This document shows positions 13,801 through 27,015 of a stretch of DNA of 64,000 nt, one piece after another. Made by a program: the position numbers and the translations under genes. Numbering within the stretch: the first letter of the stretch is position 1; each line of letters starts with the position of its first letter. The notes under the pieces are model-generated. The model saw only the letters and a program-made list of their open reading frames with translations, did not search any database and was not told where the DNA came from. Source of the stretch: Acanthaster planci (lineage: Eukaryota; Echinodermata; Asteroidea; Valvatida; Acanthasteridae); assembly GCF_001949145.1 (NCBI RefSeq), contig NW_019091485.1, positions 594,337 through 658,336 of the forward strand, given 5' to 3'.

Positions 13801-16800
13801 AAAGCAACAAGATGAACTCTAGGACAAGATTTGATGGGCTTTTGTCATTGGGGAAATATGTTTAGATCCAGGGCATCTTACACTTCTGGTGTGGTATCAT
13901 ACCGCAGGCGTGGGATAGACACTGAGGAAAGACCCTGATTTTTGTGGTAGTAAAGAGAAGTCTGTATTTCCCCTGATGTGACAGGCGATACTGACAACCT
14001 CATCTTTATTCATGAAGCAAGTTGTAGTGTAGTAGGGAGATCAGTAGGAGCACAGTGTGAGTCATCCATCCTATCATCCGCTTACAGGCTTTGCCATTGG
14101 TCCTGCTCCTCCAGTCTTCATAAATAATTTATGAGATGTGTCCTCCAAGCTAGAAGTATCTGAAGGAACAGCAGTGCTGTGTGGCAAGATCAAAGTCAGC
14201 GAAGGGCTGCTGTAATACTGGCTAATTTGGTCTAATGAAAATGACTCTTGGCGGCCAATCGGATTGATAAGAAAAAACAGGGGTGGCTTTGAAATGTGTG
14301 TGTGTAGTTATTGTGTCATGTCTGGGAGGGATAAGTCTCATGGGTGGGCTAAGTGTCAGTAGAAATGAGGAGATGTAATCCTCTGATGGCCGACAAACAA
14401 AGCAAAAGGCCACAGATTCTATCTCAATGCTTGTTTCTTTTATATGTAACCAGACTTCTTCATTGTTTGGAAAATTGTTTTCTTTGATTTTCCTTTAGTT
14501 TCCACATTTCACTGATATATAAGGCCTATCTTTTGATCTTCGGTACATTGGGCCTACTCTGCTCACAGTGGGAGGATGTCCATATTTTAAAAAATAAATT
14601 GCTTGGTCAAAAAGTCTCTTTGTGTCCTTGTTATTTCAAGGGGAGATATGTGCATACAACTCTAACACAAACCCTAGTCAGCAAGTTACATGTACAAGCA
14701 TGGAAAGAATGTGTAACAGACCCAGATCAGATCCCACTTGATTTCCTTTGTCCAAATAATGAAGTACAGTTTGATCGATAAGGCCTCACTAATTTATCAG
14801 GCAATTTAATAGGGTCCCAGCCACTTTTTGAGTAAATATTACAGAATACCCAGGCACATGGATCAATAGCACGCACTTGTGGTCGAAGCTATGGTCCGGG
14901 CTTTGGTTTCCAATCCTTACTCCCATTTTCGCTTTCCCAGTTTCTGGTCATATGTATTCAAAGGAGCATCTTAGGATGTTACCGTATAGCCAACTATCGA
15001 CCATATTCAGCCATCAAATGCTGACCCTACATATTGACAGAGCTCTCGGCTGAAGTTTTCAAGTTCGCTTGCCATTATTCCAAACACATTCTCATATGGG
15101 GGAACTCATGTGCATTGCTCAGAAAATGTTTTTCCTTACTTGACTTTTCACGCTGTGCTTGTCTTTCTCTCTCGGTTTTGCCTGAAACGGATATGATTTT
15201 ACGCAAATGCATCCTTTTTGTTCCATATTTGTCAAGCTCTTCAGAGAAGGGAGGCCATTGATCGGGGGTCTGAGCTGGGCGAAACGTGATAGGTTCTCCA
15301 CAGGTTCTGGTTGAACGGTGGGCCTGCCTTGTGAATAGAGAAGTTTTTCCGCATCTGCAACCTGAAAAGAAAGAAGCTGCGAATACATAGGTCTCTCAAA
15401 GGGAAATTTAATATGAGCTTTATGTCAGTGAGAGAAATATATGCAAGTAGGAAAGGATGGGAATGGGTTTGAATGGGTGCTTGATTTTCAAGACAAAATG
15501 AATAGGTATTGATGAATATTCCAGCACAGTGCATTTAGCCAATGGCAAGTTTATGGCAGGCACATTGTACATGTACATGTAGTCAAGGAATTGATGCATG
15601 CAGGTACTGCACATAATACAAGTTCCAACGTGAGGAATCATATTTGCTGAAATGCTTCAAACTGTTTATTTCAGAGCCACTAGTAGATATCTTGGTAGAG
15701 TGGATCAAGTTCCAGAAATCCAGTTGTACATTCATAATTGTATTAACAATCTCAAATGAAACTGATTCAATTTTTACAAAGTAATAAAAGGAGTGTACTA
15801 AAATTGTAAATATTTACAGACATGAATTTAAGATATCGCCACATGAGGTTACTTTAAAATCTTGACATTTCCCCGGCTGGGAGTGAAGCAGACAGATTTG
15901 AGTTAATTTTGGTTTTGTCTGACAACACTTGGAGTAGCTCTGTTACATGTCGTGTGGGGTTCTTGGATTCTTTGATTAAAGAGTCCATCATCGCTTAGCA
16001 ACTGGTTAAACATTCATCCCAAATCCTTGAGATTAGACACAGAAAATGAAGGCATCGTAAAAGGTGAGACATCGAGTGTCATTTATCATCCTCGCAGTGT
16101 CTGAATTAGACCCTGTACTTTTACCTTTTATTAACTTTTTCTCTTTTTTGGCTGTGGAAGAAATGTTTTTAGATTTATCACTGAACAAAATTGCCTTTTC
16201 TTGTAGAAGTAAATACCATAAACATGGCCAGGGGAACAAAATTGCCTTCCTTGAAAAAAAAAAAAACATGATAAATTGCACAGTTTGATAGCAAGTGTAC
16301 TGGAAGACAAAATTAAATCGACTTTGAATTTCTATGATATACCTGCAAATTAGATAAAAGCAATACATGCATGTGTATGATGCTATTGAATGTGTTCATA
16401 CACTACATGTATTGGTTTTAAGAAAATCAGTATTGTAATTATCATTAGAGATCAAAATGATGATTCTATTGTGTTTGTTTTCTGTTTGTTATTGTGCTTT
16501 GCTGTCTTTTTAAATGTGGCTGATTTATACATGTAAAGGGACGTCATTCTCAGAAATTTTGAAGTTCCCTCATGAACTGCGCCAGTCGGTTTATACATTG
16601 GGAGTACTGATGCAAATACAGACCACAATACAAACACCTTGCTCTGTGTCATCACAACTTAATGTACATGGTACATGTATGCCTTAACCCACAACCACTG
16701 ACTGCCACAATGACAAACCCCGAATCACCCTCTATTCTTCCCTCAGCGCCCCCCCCAAAAAAAGATCGAGACAAATGACACAGTGTTCAGATGGCACATG

Positions 16801-19800
16801 ACACAATGTTTGTGAAATACTCAGTGTTGCAGTGGTGTGGGGAAGGCTTTGCCAGTTGAAATCAGAATGGAGCAGTTGACAAATCAGAGAGGACAGGTGG
16901 ACTGGGAGGGCCTGATCAATTTATCATTCCCTGAGCTGTCTGTCTGCTGGGAAGGAAGGAGCGAAATGGACGAGGGCAACAGCGATGCTCGTCTGTATCA
17001 GAGACAATAAAAATTACATCTAAACATAATGCAATATTCGTCTTTAGAACTACGGTAGACTTGCATTAACTGCAAAGATATCCAGGAACCAATATGTCTG
17101 TTAGAAGAGGGGAGGAAGGAGCAATACGTGTACAAATGGCAGAAGCAACTCTCCTGAAAGATGTGTACATGTACATATGTGTACACAAATTACCCCATAC
17201 CTAGTGAACTACGTACATATATCTGCATAAAATATGAGTATTCTATCAGGAAGTTAATGCCCGATAGATCTGACAGGGAGGCATATTTCTGAGTGCAGTC
17301 TTGTAGGCAGAGGGCGTTTGTCTCTCGTACAAACCACCTGCTCCCCTGTTTTGAAATTTTTCATTGCACACTATGATCTCCCTGATAAGGAAGTTAAAAA
17401 GTAGGATTACCCTCTGGAGTGTCAAAATACATGTAGTTGCTTGTTTCATATGGTATATAGGACTTTGACACTTGCTTGCCATGTCCTCATCTGGTTCGAC
17501 TGATTCTGTGCCTTGGATGCATATATTATCATCCTTTAGTTTGCAGAAGAAATTCCTTCATCAGTTCTCAGCTCATCATCATGGTAGAGTTCGCTTGATA
17601 CTATTCATAGCATTCAGTGATTCAACCAGTCTAACACTCCAGCACTCTCATCTCTTCCCCTCCCCCCACCACAGCACATGCACAAGCTAAAACCTCTTGG
17701 GATGCTGGACTTGAAAGCACTTTGTGATCACATCTTCCAGCTCTTGTTCAGGGAGTGTGTTGAGAAACCATCGTTAGATGTGGCGTCCTGATCAATCTGG
17801 GGCTGCGGTTAAATCGGGAGAAATTGATCGTGAAAGAAGTGGGAATTGGGGAAAATGATGTCATTTGCACAGGGAGTTTGAGATCTGAGAACTGAAATAC
17901 TGCAATTTCACCTGCATACATGTAAATTGAATAGGACTGCAGATTGAATCAAATAAAATCTATTTAAAATGCAGATTCTTGCTACACACAGGCCACTGAT
18001 GCTTGCTATCTGTGGATAACAGATAATGCAGTTTGCATGACCTCACGAAGTGTCGCATAGGAGTTGCATGTTTTTCTTGAGTGGTCATTGTTTGCTGTCG
18101 TTTTATGGGGAACAGTTTTATTGGGAAAGAACCTTTATTTATAGAATTTTTAATGTGGGCTAAACATTTAAACAACAAATCAAGACATGAATGGTACAGA
18201 CTCCATGACCCAAATCCAATCCTGTCTTAACAAACTTAAGAGGTTTGTTGTTATTTGGAAGAACTTTGGGTCATAAGAGAGTTATAAAATATATAGTGTA
18301 ATAGTCATCTGTCAGCAGTCATTTCTTGTCTTGTCATGAACCTTCACACCACCAACGCTTGAGGAAGCACTCTAAGGCTGACTTTTACAAAGTGAACTTG
18401 TTGATTCACAATTCCATAATGTGGGGCTGCAAATGGCATTTGTCACCACAAACACTTGTTGCCAAACATCTTATTCATTTGTTAAGTGTTAAGTTTTCAT
18501 TTTAGACCATTGAAATAAACACCTGGATTGCCTGTTGGTGACATCTTACAGATGCAGGAAATAGGCATAATTTTTCTTCTCTTTTTAAGAGGGTAGGAAA
18601 GATGAGGAAGATTTGAATAAGATTGCTTCATGCATGACCTTCAAGGTCTAAAAATCTGTTTGCACTTATGGTTAAAGATGATTTATTCCATTGAATGACT
18701 CAATTTTGTACATGTACATGTACTTTGCGGTACTGACTGTTTCTCCCCAGCCCGACACCCTAAATCTTGTCGCCAGACACCTTGCACTGAATCACATCGT
18801 AAAAAAAAACTGTTGGGTGACAACTCGGACTTGGCTTCGGCAAGATAGCGGGGCCTAGTCACGTTTGATAATGCCGCCAGATGAATATGTATCCAGGACA
18901 ACGCAGGATAGATTTACAGCCATTGATAGTTTGAATTGTAGAAGCAGGCCGCCAATCAGGAATCCCTAATGATTCGGAGTCCATCGAGATGAGGATGGGG
19001 GGAGGGAGTTCAGAGAAGATCTTTACTCTGTCTGCCCACAATGGATTTTTGTCTGGCTCTGACTGTAACCCTGGTTTAATCTTATTTGGGGAATTTGGGG
19101 ATTCTTGGTCATTAGGAGAGGTCAGAGGTTAAAAGAAATTTTGCCTTGGGTGTTATCAAAAGTAAAAATCAACATGGTCTAGGATTCATGTCACTAATAT
19201 CTCTTTTGATGAATCTGGAAGCCCACTATATTTTTCTGGGGGGAGGGGAGGGAGGGTGTTTAAGATATATGTTCACTTTTGTTCTGTTGAATAGCTGTCT
19301 TCTAGTTCTGTGTTTTCTTTCGTTCTTCCCTTCACTTTTTACTTGTCTGTCCACATAAGTAAGGCCAGAGTCATTCAGAAAATAGGGAAACCTCCATTGA
19401 GCTTTTTTTTTGTTCTTTAAATCAAATCAGCAGAAATTATGCTGTGCTCTTCACTTCAGCTGGAAAGTAATGATCGAGATTTTTTCCTTCCATGTCTTAA
19501 GGTGAATGTGAATTTGAAGCAAATTTGATATTAGTAGAGTTGCAGTGTCTTCAAATGTCTGCGAATATGTTGCATGAATTTTTGATCTGACTTCACAAAA
19601 TCACGTGTTCTGTTCACTTTCATGCCAAGTATGAAGTGGCCTTAAGCCTTGTCCAAATTTCTGTCCTAGGTTAATCAATTGTTTTATATGTAAATTCCTG
19701 TTAAAATTAGGTGAGTAGGCTTTATACCAGTACTGGGTTTTGTGAAACAAAATGTAATAGTCTAGAGGGCTGTGCACTTCTACATTTAGTTTGCTGTGAT

Positions 19801-20379
19801 GCAACACGATACATTCCAACCAGCCATTTTCCACTTTGGCACTGAGTGTTTGCCCAAGTTCATTTTATAACCTTTGATCAGCCGACGTTTACAGCTCTCC
19901 AAAAGAACAGGCCACAGGACCTCCTTTAGAGTAGAGCCCATAATTCATGGGAGCGGAAACATACTCAAGTGTGCATAAAATGGTGGTATTTAGTCTCGGC
20001 TAGAGTAGAGCACCATAGATATGGCACGGGCATTGTAAATCGCTAGTGTGAAACGACTTACTGAAACCTTGAATGGCGTTTGCTTGCTGGCATCCATGTT
20101 TGCATGGTTTAGGCTTCACTAAAGTATTTGTAACTCCTTGAGATTAAGGGCAAATTATCTAAGGCTACATCACACTTGGTTTGCAAGTACAAATACACAC
20201 GCATACATGTATAGCGACCAGTACATATACATTTTGTTAGTAGGTTATGGTGACTACACACCCAATGAAATAAAGATCACGTGCACCCAAAACATGGGGA
20301 CAGATTTTGTCCCTACAACTTGATCCTGAATTTCCTAACAAAAGAAATTGCCCTACCCATACATGTATAAAATGTTGGC

Positions 20380-20434
20380 CTACATGTACATGTACTGTAC
20401 TGTACATGTGTGTACATTGTACATGTACATGTCA
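20380..20434. repeat. ACATGT/TGTAC cluster
   Basis: Run of TACATGTACATGTACTGTAC followed by further TGTACATG words; almost the entire 55 bp is built of TGTAC and ACATG words and is largely self-complementary. Confidence 0.75.
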
Positions 20435-21703
20435 CACATGTTGTGGATACTGCATGTTGCTGGTCTGCTCTCCTACCCTCCCCAATGTTAATCAACAATT
20501 TGTTTCTTTTGTTAGTGCAATTAGTATTTCAAATGCTTCAGTTTTTATGATCTTCATATAAATTGTAGTACTGATACAAAACTGGTATCTTAGCATACTT
20601 TTAGCTCCGTACACACAACAAGACACCTGTCTCAACCAAGTTAAACAGCCGAATATGAAACCTGTCTGACACTGACAGTTAACCTCTGCCATGAATCACC
20701 CCAAGTTGTTCGTGCTGAGCTGTTATTTAAAGAAAAAACAAAGGAGGCAGGATTAATAAACAAGTCTTACATGCAACTTTGGCTTCCCTTTTAACACCAG
20801 CATACCCTATTAGGGCACGAAAGCCACCGATTCTGGGACTCTGGAAGCCTAGAAAAGCTGAGTGTTTTTGCCTGAGTACGTGCCCCTCCCGAAACAAACA
20901 GGTTTCCCCATGGACATTAGGCCTGTGTGATGTGATGTTGAACATGACTGATTGCCCAGGCAGGATGTGACTGTTTACTTTTGCCCAAGCTAGGTGTTTG
21001 TTCAGATTCTGTAATTTGTATTTATATATCGGCATGGAGTTTTTGGGGGTGACAACCTCCCATGAACTCCTGCACCCACCTTCAAGGAACAAACTTATGT
21101 GGTTCTGGTTCACTGTTTAATTATCTCTCAAATCCTGTTGCAGAATTTGAAGTTTTGTTTTGTTTGTTTTTCTAAAGATTTTGTTTTTAACCCAAAAGAC
21201 TAGTTTGTAGATACAGTGTACTAGTACATGTACTTGAAGCCTTTAAAAAGTAATTTTGACACTTCAAAACCCAAGTTAAATTATTCTCAAATGCCCCCCT
21301 TTGCTGTTTGGCCTTAGAACTTTAGAATAAGTTGGGACAGTCTGTGCCATAATAACATGTGGGTCTACAGTTTTTACCTTACAGGCAGGAATTTTCAAAC
21401 TGGAAGCCTGAGATATGGTACTTTCAACAGCTGTTTAAGTAACAAATTTACATACAGGTGTAATGCCATGCACAATTGCACATACTGTACATGTGCATTG
21501 TTTGTTGGATTGGACCAAGTAGTAACCTGTATTTGTGTGGTAACTTGGTATCCTCGTTCACTTACATGTACATGTAGATTGCATGTAATGAAGCTACTCT
21601 AATAATGAGTTGACTTTTGACTAGACATGGGCCAGGTGCCTGCCTAGTGCATGCAGAGTGTAGTGTTAATTGACGTACATAATCTTGTCAATATATACAC
21701 AGA

Positions 21704-21737
21704 GCATGCATGACCTGTAAGGTCAGGTCATGCATAC
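21704..21737. other. 13-bp stem hairpin containing TGACCT/AGGTCA half-sites
   Basis: GCATGCATGACCT (21704-21716) pairs with AGGTCATGCATAC (21725-21737), with an 8-base spacer that itself contains AGGTC. The result is TGACCT-GTA-AGGTCA (everted half-sites, 3-bp spacer) overlapping a second GGTCA; another AGGTCA occurs near 21747. AGGTCA is the nuclear-receptor half-site, so a regulatory role is conceivable, but only motif evidence supports it. Confidence 0.3.
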
Positions 21738-23252
21738 ATTATTTATAGGTCAAGATATACATGTACTTGTGTTTATACTCCACACTTTAAAGCAAGAAGA
21801 AAACGTTTGTTGTACCACTGATTTAAGAGCCATCAGCAGACTAGAAAAAACATTGTGCATGTAATGCCATGGAAGATGTTAAGTCCATTGGTAAAGGTAA
21901 ATTGTGGCATACAGTTCACTCTTATACATGATTGCATTGGGTTTTTCCCCAGCATTTCCCCTATATTCAACCACTGTGTTATTCATAGCCCTTTTTACAT
22001 TTATAATGGAAAAAAGTGCTTTTTAAAGAAAACAGAATTGTGATTTTTTTTTTAATCTAAATTTTTTCTGTATCGCTTAATCAGTTTTATGTGGTAACAC
22101 TTTTGCCCTTGTGCAAATTTATGTCATCAGAAAGTTAGACACTTTAGCATTTTTATTTTATTGATAAATACAGTGTAGCTCTACAGAGAGAATGAGAGAG
22201 ATTGAGGCCTGAAAAATTTCTGGTAGATCAATCGAGTTATTTTGGTGGTAAAGTGACATCATTCATGTGAAAGAAATGGACTGAGGCTAAATGGTATGAA
22301 AAGTACACAGTATGTTTCATGTGCTTTATTTCATTTGCTAATCCACTTTTTCAATTTATCCCACTGTGAAATGGTGCGTGCAGGCATGTGCCCCTGTGTG
22401 TGCATGGCCTATTCCCCAATGCTGTGTCCTCCTTGTGGGGGGGAAAAACTGTGAGTATGGAAACAAAGAAATGCGAAGGCTAAGGTTTTAAGTAGATTAC
22501 AGGCCTTCGCCAAAAAATGCAGACTCTCTGATCATTTGGCAAATTGGTTATGTTAGGAGGCTAAGAGGCTTAAGTGAGTATCACTGTGACTGGGTAAGTT
22601 AATTTAGTAATTGCAAAGTAATGGGATTGTAGAAGTAGCTGAGAAGTGGGATTCATACCGAATGTATTGCAATGAGAAGTGGTACAAGCGGCATGTATGC
22701 GAAATGTGATTTTGTTAGAAAAGCACATTATTTTGTTGATACTTCTGAGTATACCGTGCTCATGCTGATTGCTTGCATACCTATTCAGCAAATCACTTCT
22801 TTTCTGATTTTACTGCTTGTGACATCCATTGCAGTTTATATGATATTTTGGGATGGAAGGAAACCTACTTTATGGTATAGGAAAATTTGTCACAGATTTT
22901 AACTTGGTCATATTGAGACTTTGTAAACTGAACTGTGGAAAGACAGAGAGACTTGTTTGTGACAAAATGCATAATACTTGACATGCACCTGTCCCTCTCC
23001 CTGCTGATCCAGAAAGTAGTTGTGTGCAGATAAACGTTGCACACTGAATTGAGTAGGTCGTCTTGTCTGCAATCCAGTTGCTGAAGCAGCCTTTTTTCCA
23101 TGCCCATACGGGCCAGCCAACAAGTGCATTGATGAGTAATGAGTTACCAGCAAGGGGATCAGTGGTTCTACACAAGGTGGTTGTTGAGGTGTGGCACCTT
23201 AATATCCTCAATATAGTTTTTCCATTACACTCTGCCACCTTGCACTGTTGTC

Positions 23253-23822
23253 TTAAAGGGACCATGAAATAGAAATATTTTACCATATTTTACAAAAATC
23301 CTTGAAAATGCACCTTTCGGTTTCAATGAAACCAGTTTTGAATGATTAAAAAAAAATTTACCCATATTTTGAGCTTTTCTGGTTTTGATGCTAATGATAT
23401 TTACACATTTATGAGCAAAACTACGATGTCATCCAAGATGCTGAATGTTGGTGTTATGCACAAAGAGTCTCTAGATGTTTTAAGCAATGCTATCGCAGAT
23501 TTCATTTTCTTTGGCAATTTATTGTTGTGGAAGTACAGCCAGTGAGCAACCTTTTTTCAGAAATGTTTTCAAATAGCAAATTTGGAGTTCAACGTTTGAG
23601 CATGAAAACATGCAAACTAAAGAGTGTTTTCCTGGATTTACATCAAGGCCAAAGTGCCCTCACTTGTCCGGAAATGCTTGGTTAATTTCGAATGTTTAAA
23701 AATTGCACATTTCAGTTCACCTTGCTCAAAGTAAGATTCCATACAGTCTTCATACATTGAAGAAGAGTGCAGACAAGCACAAAAAGTAATTCTAAGAAAA
23801 TTTCATGGCATGGTTCCTTTAA
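23253..23822. mobile_element. 570-bp TIR element with TTAA at both ends (possible piggyBac-type MITE)
   Basis: The left end reads TTAA-AGGGACCATGAAAT. The right end, on the reverse strand, reads TTAA-AGGAACCATGCCATGAAAT. The inner 10-bp arms match at 9 positions, and TTAA sits exactly outside each arm, as expected for a piggyBac-class TTAA target duplication; alternatively TTAA may be part of the inverted repeat itself. The interior is AT-rich without a transposase. Confidence 0.55.
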
Positions 23823-24265
23823 CTTGCACTGATGGGAGTTTAAGAAACATGGTGGTTAGCATAGCTATGTCTGTCTTCAAAGCACTCCTGTCTAAACAAT
23901 AGTGAAGCTTTTTTGTAGCGGCACGACAGCAAAAAGTGTATTACATTGCCCAAGAGATGATTAAATTACTCTCATCTGACTGATCTCTGACTAGCGGAGA
24001 TTCTCACTAATAAGCCCTCAATTTCTCTGCAAGTAGTTGCCACAGTGTAGGCTGTCCTGCCAGATCTGAAAATATAGTTTCACTCATCGCCATCAAAATT
24101 CATGTCTGCAGTCCTTTGAGAGTTTTAACCTGGTTGCATGTCATCTTGGATAAAATGCTGGATAATAGCGTGTTGCATTAAAGGTACCCTCTTTATGATG
24201 ACATGCACTGGTGCAATTGCATTTGCTCGTATGTTTACATGAGGATTTTTGCCTCAAAGTCATAT

Positions 24266-25187
24266 AGCCTGTTCCCACTTGAATTGGGAAAAGGTGGATC
24301 TTGATCCGGCATTTTGGTGGGATCATTATCTTACCGCAACTAAACCGCAAGTCGCGTTCCCACTTACGCTTGATCCACCTTTTCAGACAGAAATGTGGAG
24401 CCCAAAAGGTCACTGAGTTTGGTATTGCACTTGTACTAGCTTGCTGAGCGCGTGCTCTGTTGCAGTGCTGGGTGCTGGGGCGGCATGCGTGTGACTCTGC
24501 GGTGTTTTGGGTGTAAGCTTCTACTGACGTGACGACCTTGAATCAGACCGAATGTTCAGCCTAGTACGTTGTCTCTTCAAACTTTGTTTCTGTTTTTGAT
24601 ACTCTGTTACATGCTGCGGGCTATACGCTAACACAGAATTAGTTTTTGACAGAAAGCAGGTGAAATTACACAAATGAAAAAGGTTAAGAAATGGATAAAC
24701 GCGCAACGAAAATTGTGAAAGGGCTGGGTACACATCGCGGCATGCATGCATCGCACATGCGTGGTGACACATTTTGCTAGCCCGTAGTTAAGCAGTTTTT
24801 TATTGTGTATGCTGTGCACGTTAAAAATTTCACATGAGCTACATGCCAAAAAACGTATTTCTTTGTTCATCAAACCGCAAAAATTTTGCCCCACTCGTGC
24901 ACGGACGGATGTTGACAGGTCAAATTGTCAGATCAGATCCACCTTTTGCATTCCCATCTGATCGTGATCCGCCAATTGCAGGATCTGATCCACCAATTGC
25001 GGGATCTGTATCCTGCTCCAGAGGAGGATCAAGAAAGGTGGATCTGATCCTGATCCACCTTATAACGGTTAGTGTTCCCACTACACACAATTGCTGGATC
25101 TGATCCACCAATTGGGGGATTTTGGTCCAGCAATTTGGCAAAAGATGGATCAGATCCCCCAACTGGTGGATCAAGTGAGAATGGGCT
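24266..25187. mobile_element. About 920-bp TIR element packed with GGATCTGATCCACC-type repeats
   Basis: The ends are imperfect inverted repeats: AGCCTGTTCCCACTTGA at 24266-24282 and, on the reverse strand, AGCCCATTCTCACTTGA at 25171-25187 (14 of 17 match). Inside, the word TGATCCACC/GGTGGATC and close variants recur on both strands, in two subterminal blocks (24290-24390 and about 24935-25170). TTCCCACT recurs near 24272, 24357 and 25075. The middle (about 24400-24930) lacks the motif and encodes nothing recognisable. It looks like a non-autonomous DNA transposon with multiple subterminal transposase-binding-like sites. Family unknown; no clean target duplication was seen. Confidence 0.6.
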
Positions 25188-26967
25188 GATAATCATAGAT
25201 CACGTTTGACAAATGTTGAGATGTGTTATCTGATCTGAAATACATGTATGCACAATGTACACGTACTTTTCTTTTGTACTTATTACCCATTCCAGATCTG
25301 CGCAAAACTTTTTGCAACGTGGTAACATGTACCAGTTCTTATATAGTGGACCATTGTAGAAATATGGTATTTAAGAATCCAGAAAAACAAATTCGTGCAA
25401 AGGGTGACATAACAGATCTTTAATCCGAAAACTTTTTTTTTTACATTTCATCCTGTCCATCAGAAACAGTAATTATGTTTTCCTGAAGTTACAGGACCAC
25501 ATTAGCAATGTCATCAGGGAATTTAGTCATGTTTCATTACACTGCCATCTCTTGTTTCACCCCAGAAAGGAATTGTACAAATCGGCTCCCATCTCGACGT
25601 CTCATCAGCAGACGGCGTCAGTGATAGCTCCCGTTATGTCTGCGCGATAGTTAGGATCATTTCCTGCATGGAGGCAGAGTAATCACATGGGGGAAGCATC
25701 TCTGTTGGCTGGTCCCGTCCTCGAATTGGTCATTCTCTCTTTGGTTTTGAGGCAATTGCTGCTGTAGGAACTAGGGCTACTATTTTGTCATGATAGACAT
25801 TTGTCAGCACAATCGGGAACTGTAGTGATTTGACATTTGAGCCTAATGTTTGGCATTCTGTGTTTATTGTAATGAAAGATTGGCCTTTGCAAGACAGTGA
25901 TTAAGGAAACGACATTCATCCCCTAAGTTTAAAGAGAGGTTATATTACATTTTGAATAACAGTGTCTGCATTACATTTTGTAACAGGACAATGTGTCCAT
26001 GTACATGTTCATTTTAAAGTTCAGTAATAGACTTAAGGGCTACCCTTAGTTCACTAAATTGAGAATGCTTGTTTGACATTATAGACAATAGAAAAAAATC
26101 ACAATCAAAATTTAAACTGGTTTACAGGTATGCCCAATACAGAGTTGCAGTCATGCCAGTTTGTTTGATCACACACATGGCACAGCCCTTCAACATTTTA
26201 TACAGGAACTTCTTGTACGTCATTGTGAAAGATACAGATAGCTGGGGAAGCTTACAGAAGAAAGGTACAGATTAAAAAAAATCGGAGAAGAAGAACCTGC
26301 TGATAGTTTGAAGTGAGGGCAATATCATAATTCATCTTTATGAGTCCGGGGCAACACCAAAGCCCACATAACTTATAGCTCCCCAGATAAAGGAAATAGC
26401 TTGCCTCTGAAAAATGGTATTCCATTCGTGTTCTTCGTACTCATAAATAAGAACGTAACGGATGTGCAAACAGACCACAGTTAACTATTCAGGACTGTGC
26501 GTAAATCACTGGTAGGGGCCCCCAGATCATAATTTGCTGTGGTGTAATATTTCGTAAGCTGCCTCAAGACACATGGATGTATCTGGTGTCTGTGCCGGTT
26601 GGGAGGAGACGACCAACTTTTGATACTAAAATCTTGGCTTCAATTGCATTCTAGCCCTTCAGGGCATAATTTCATATAGCATACTGAGTTAGTATACCAT
26701 GCATTGTAATGTACGTGTACACTGTAAATGTACCAGTACAAGAAATGAAGAGGCTTGCTTAGGAAGAACAGGTTACCAGCTAAAATTGTTGAATGCAGTG
26801 TAGGGGTGCTTCACATCTCATTTCTGCTTAATTGATATCAAGTAATTGGTGGAGCTATAGATTTGTTTTCCCAGCATCTTTATCAAATTGAGCCTGGGTG
26901 CTTTTCTGTCGGTCTGGTTAGCAAAAAGTCGTACATGTATGTGTATAACTCAAAGAAAGGAGATTAA

Positions 26968-27015
26968 ATAACTCAAGAAAGTTGAAATAAAATAACTCAA
27001 AAAAGTTGAAATAAA
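26968..27015 (+). repeat. 24-bp tandem duplication
   Basis: Two adjacent units ATAACTCAARAAAGTTGAAA plus TAAA differ at one base; a more diverged third unit precedes them at about 26944. Confidence 0.8.

Noticed and set aside
16183-16260. 17-bp direct repeat GAACAAAATTGCCTT at about 54-bp spacing
   Set aside because: Too short and isolated to call an element; possibly a small local duplication.
22870-23286. 138-codon open frame on the minus strand
   Set aside because: No domain, and it runs across the left boundary of the TTAA-flanked repeat element.
24834-25174. Open frames with repeated Ser-Asp-Pro-Pro-Ile-Ala-Gly peptides
   Set aside because: They are translations of the GGATCTGATCC repeats within the TIR element.
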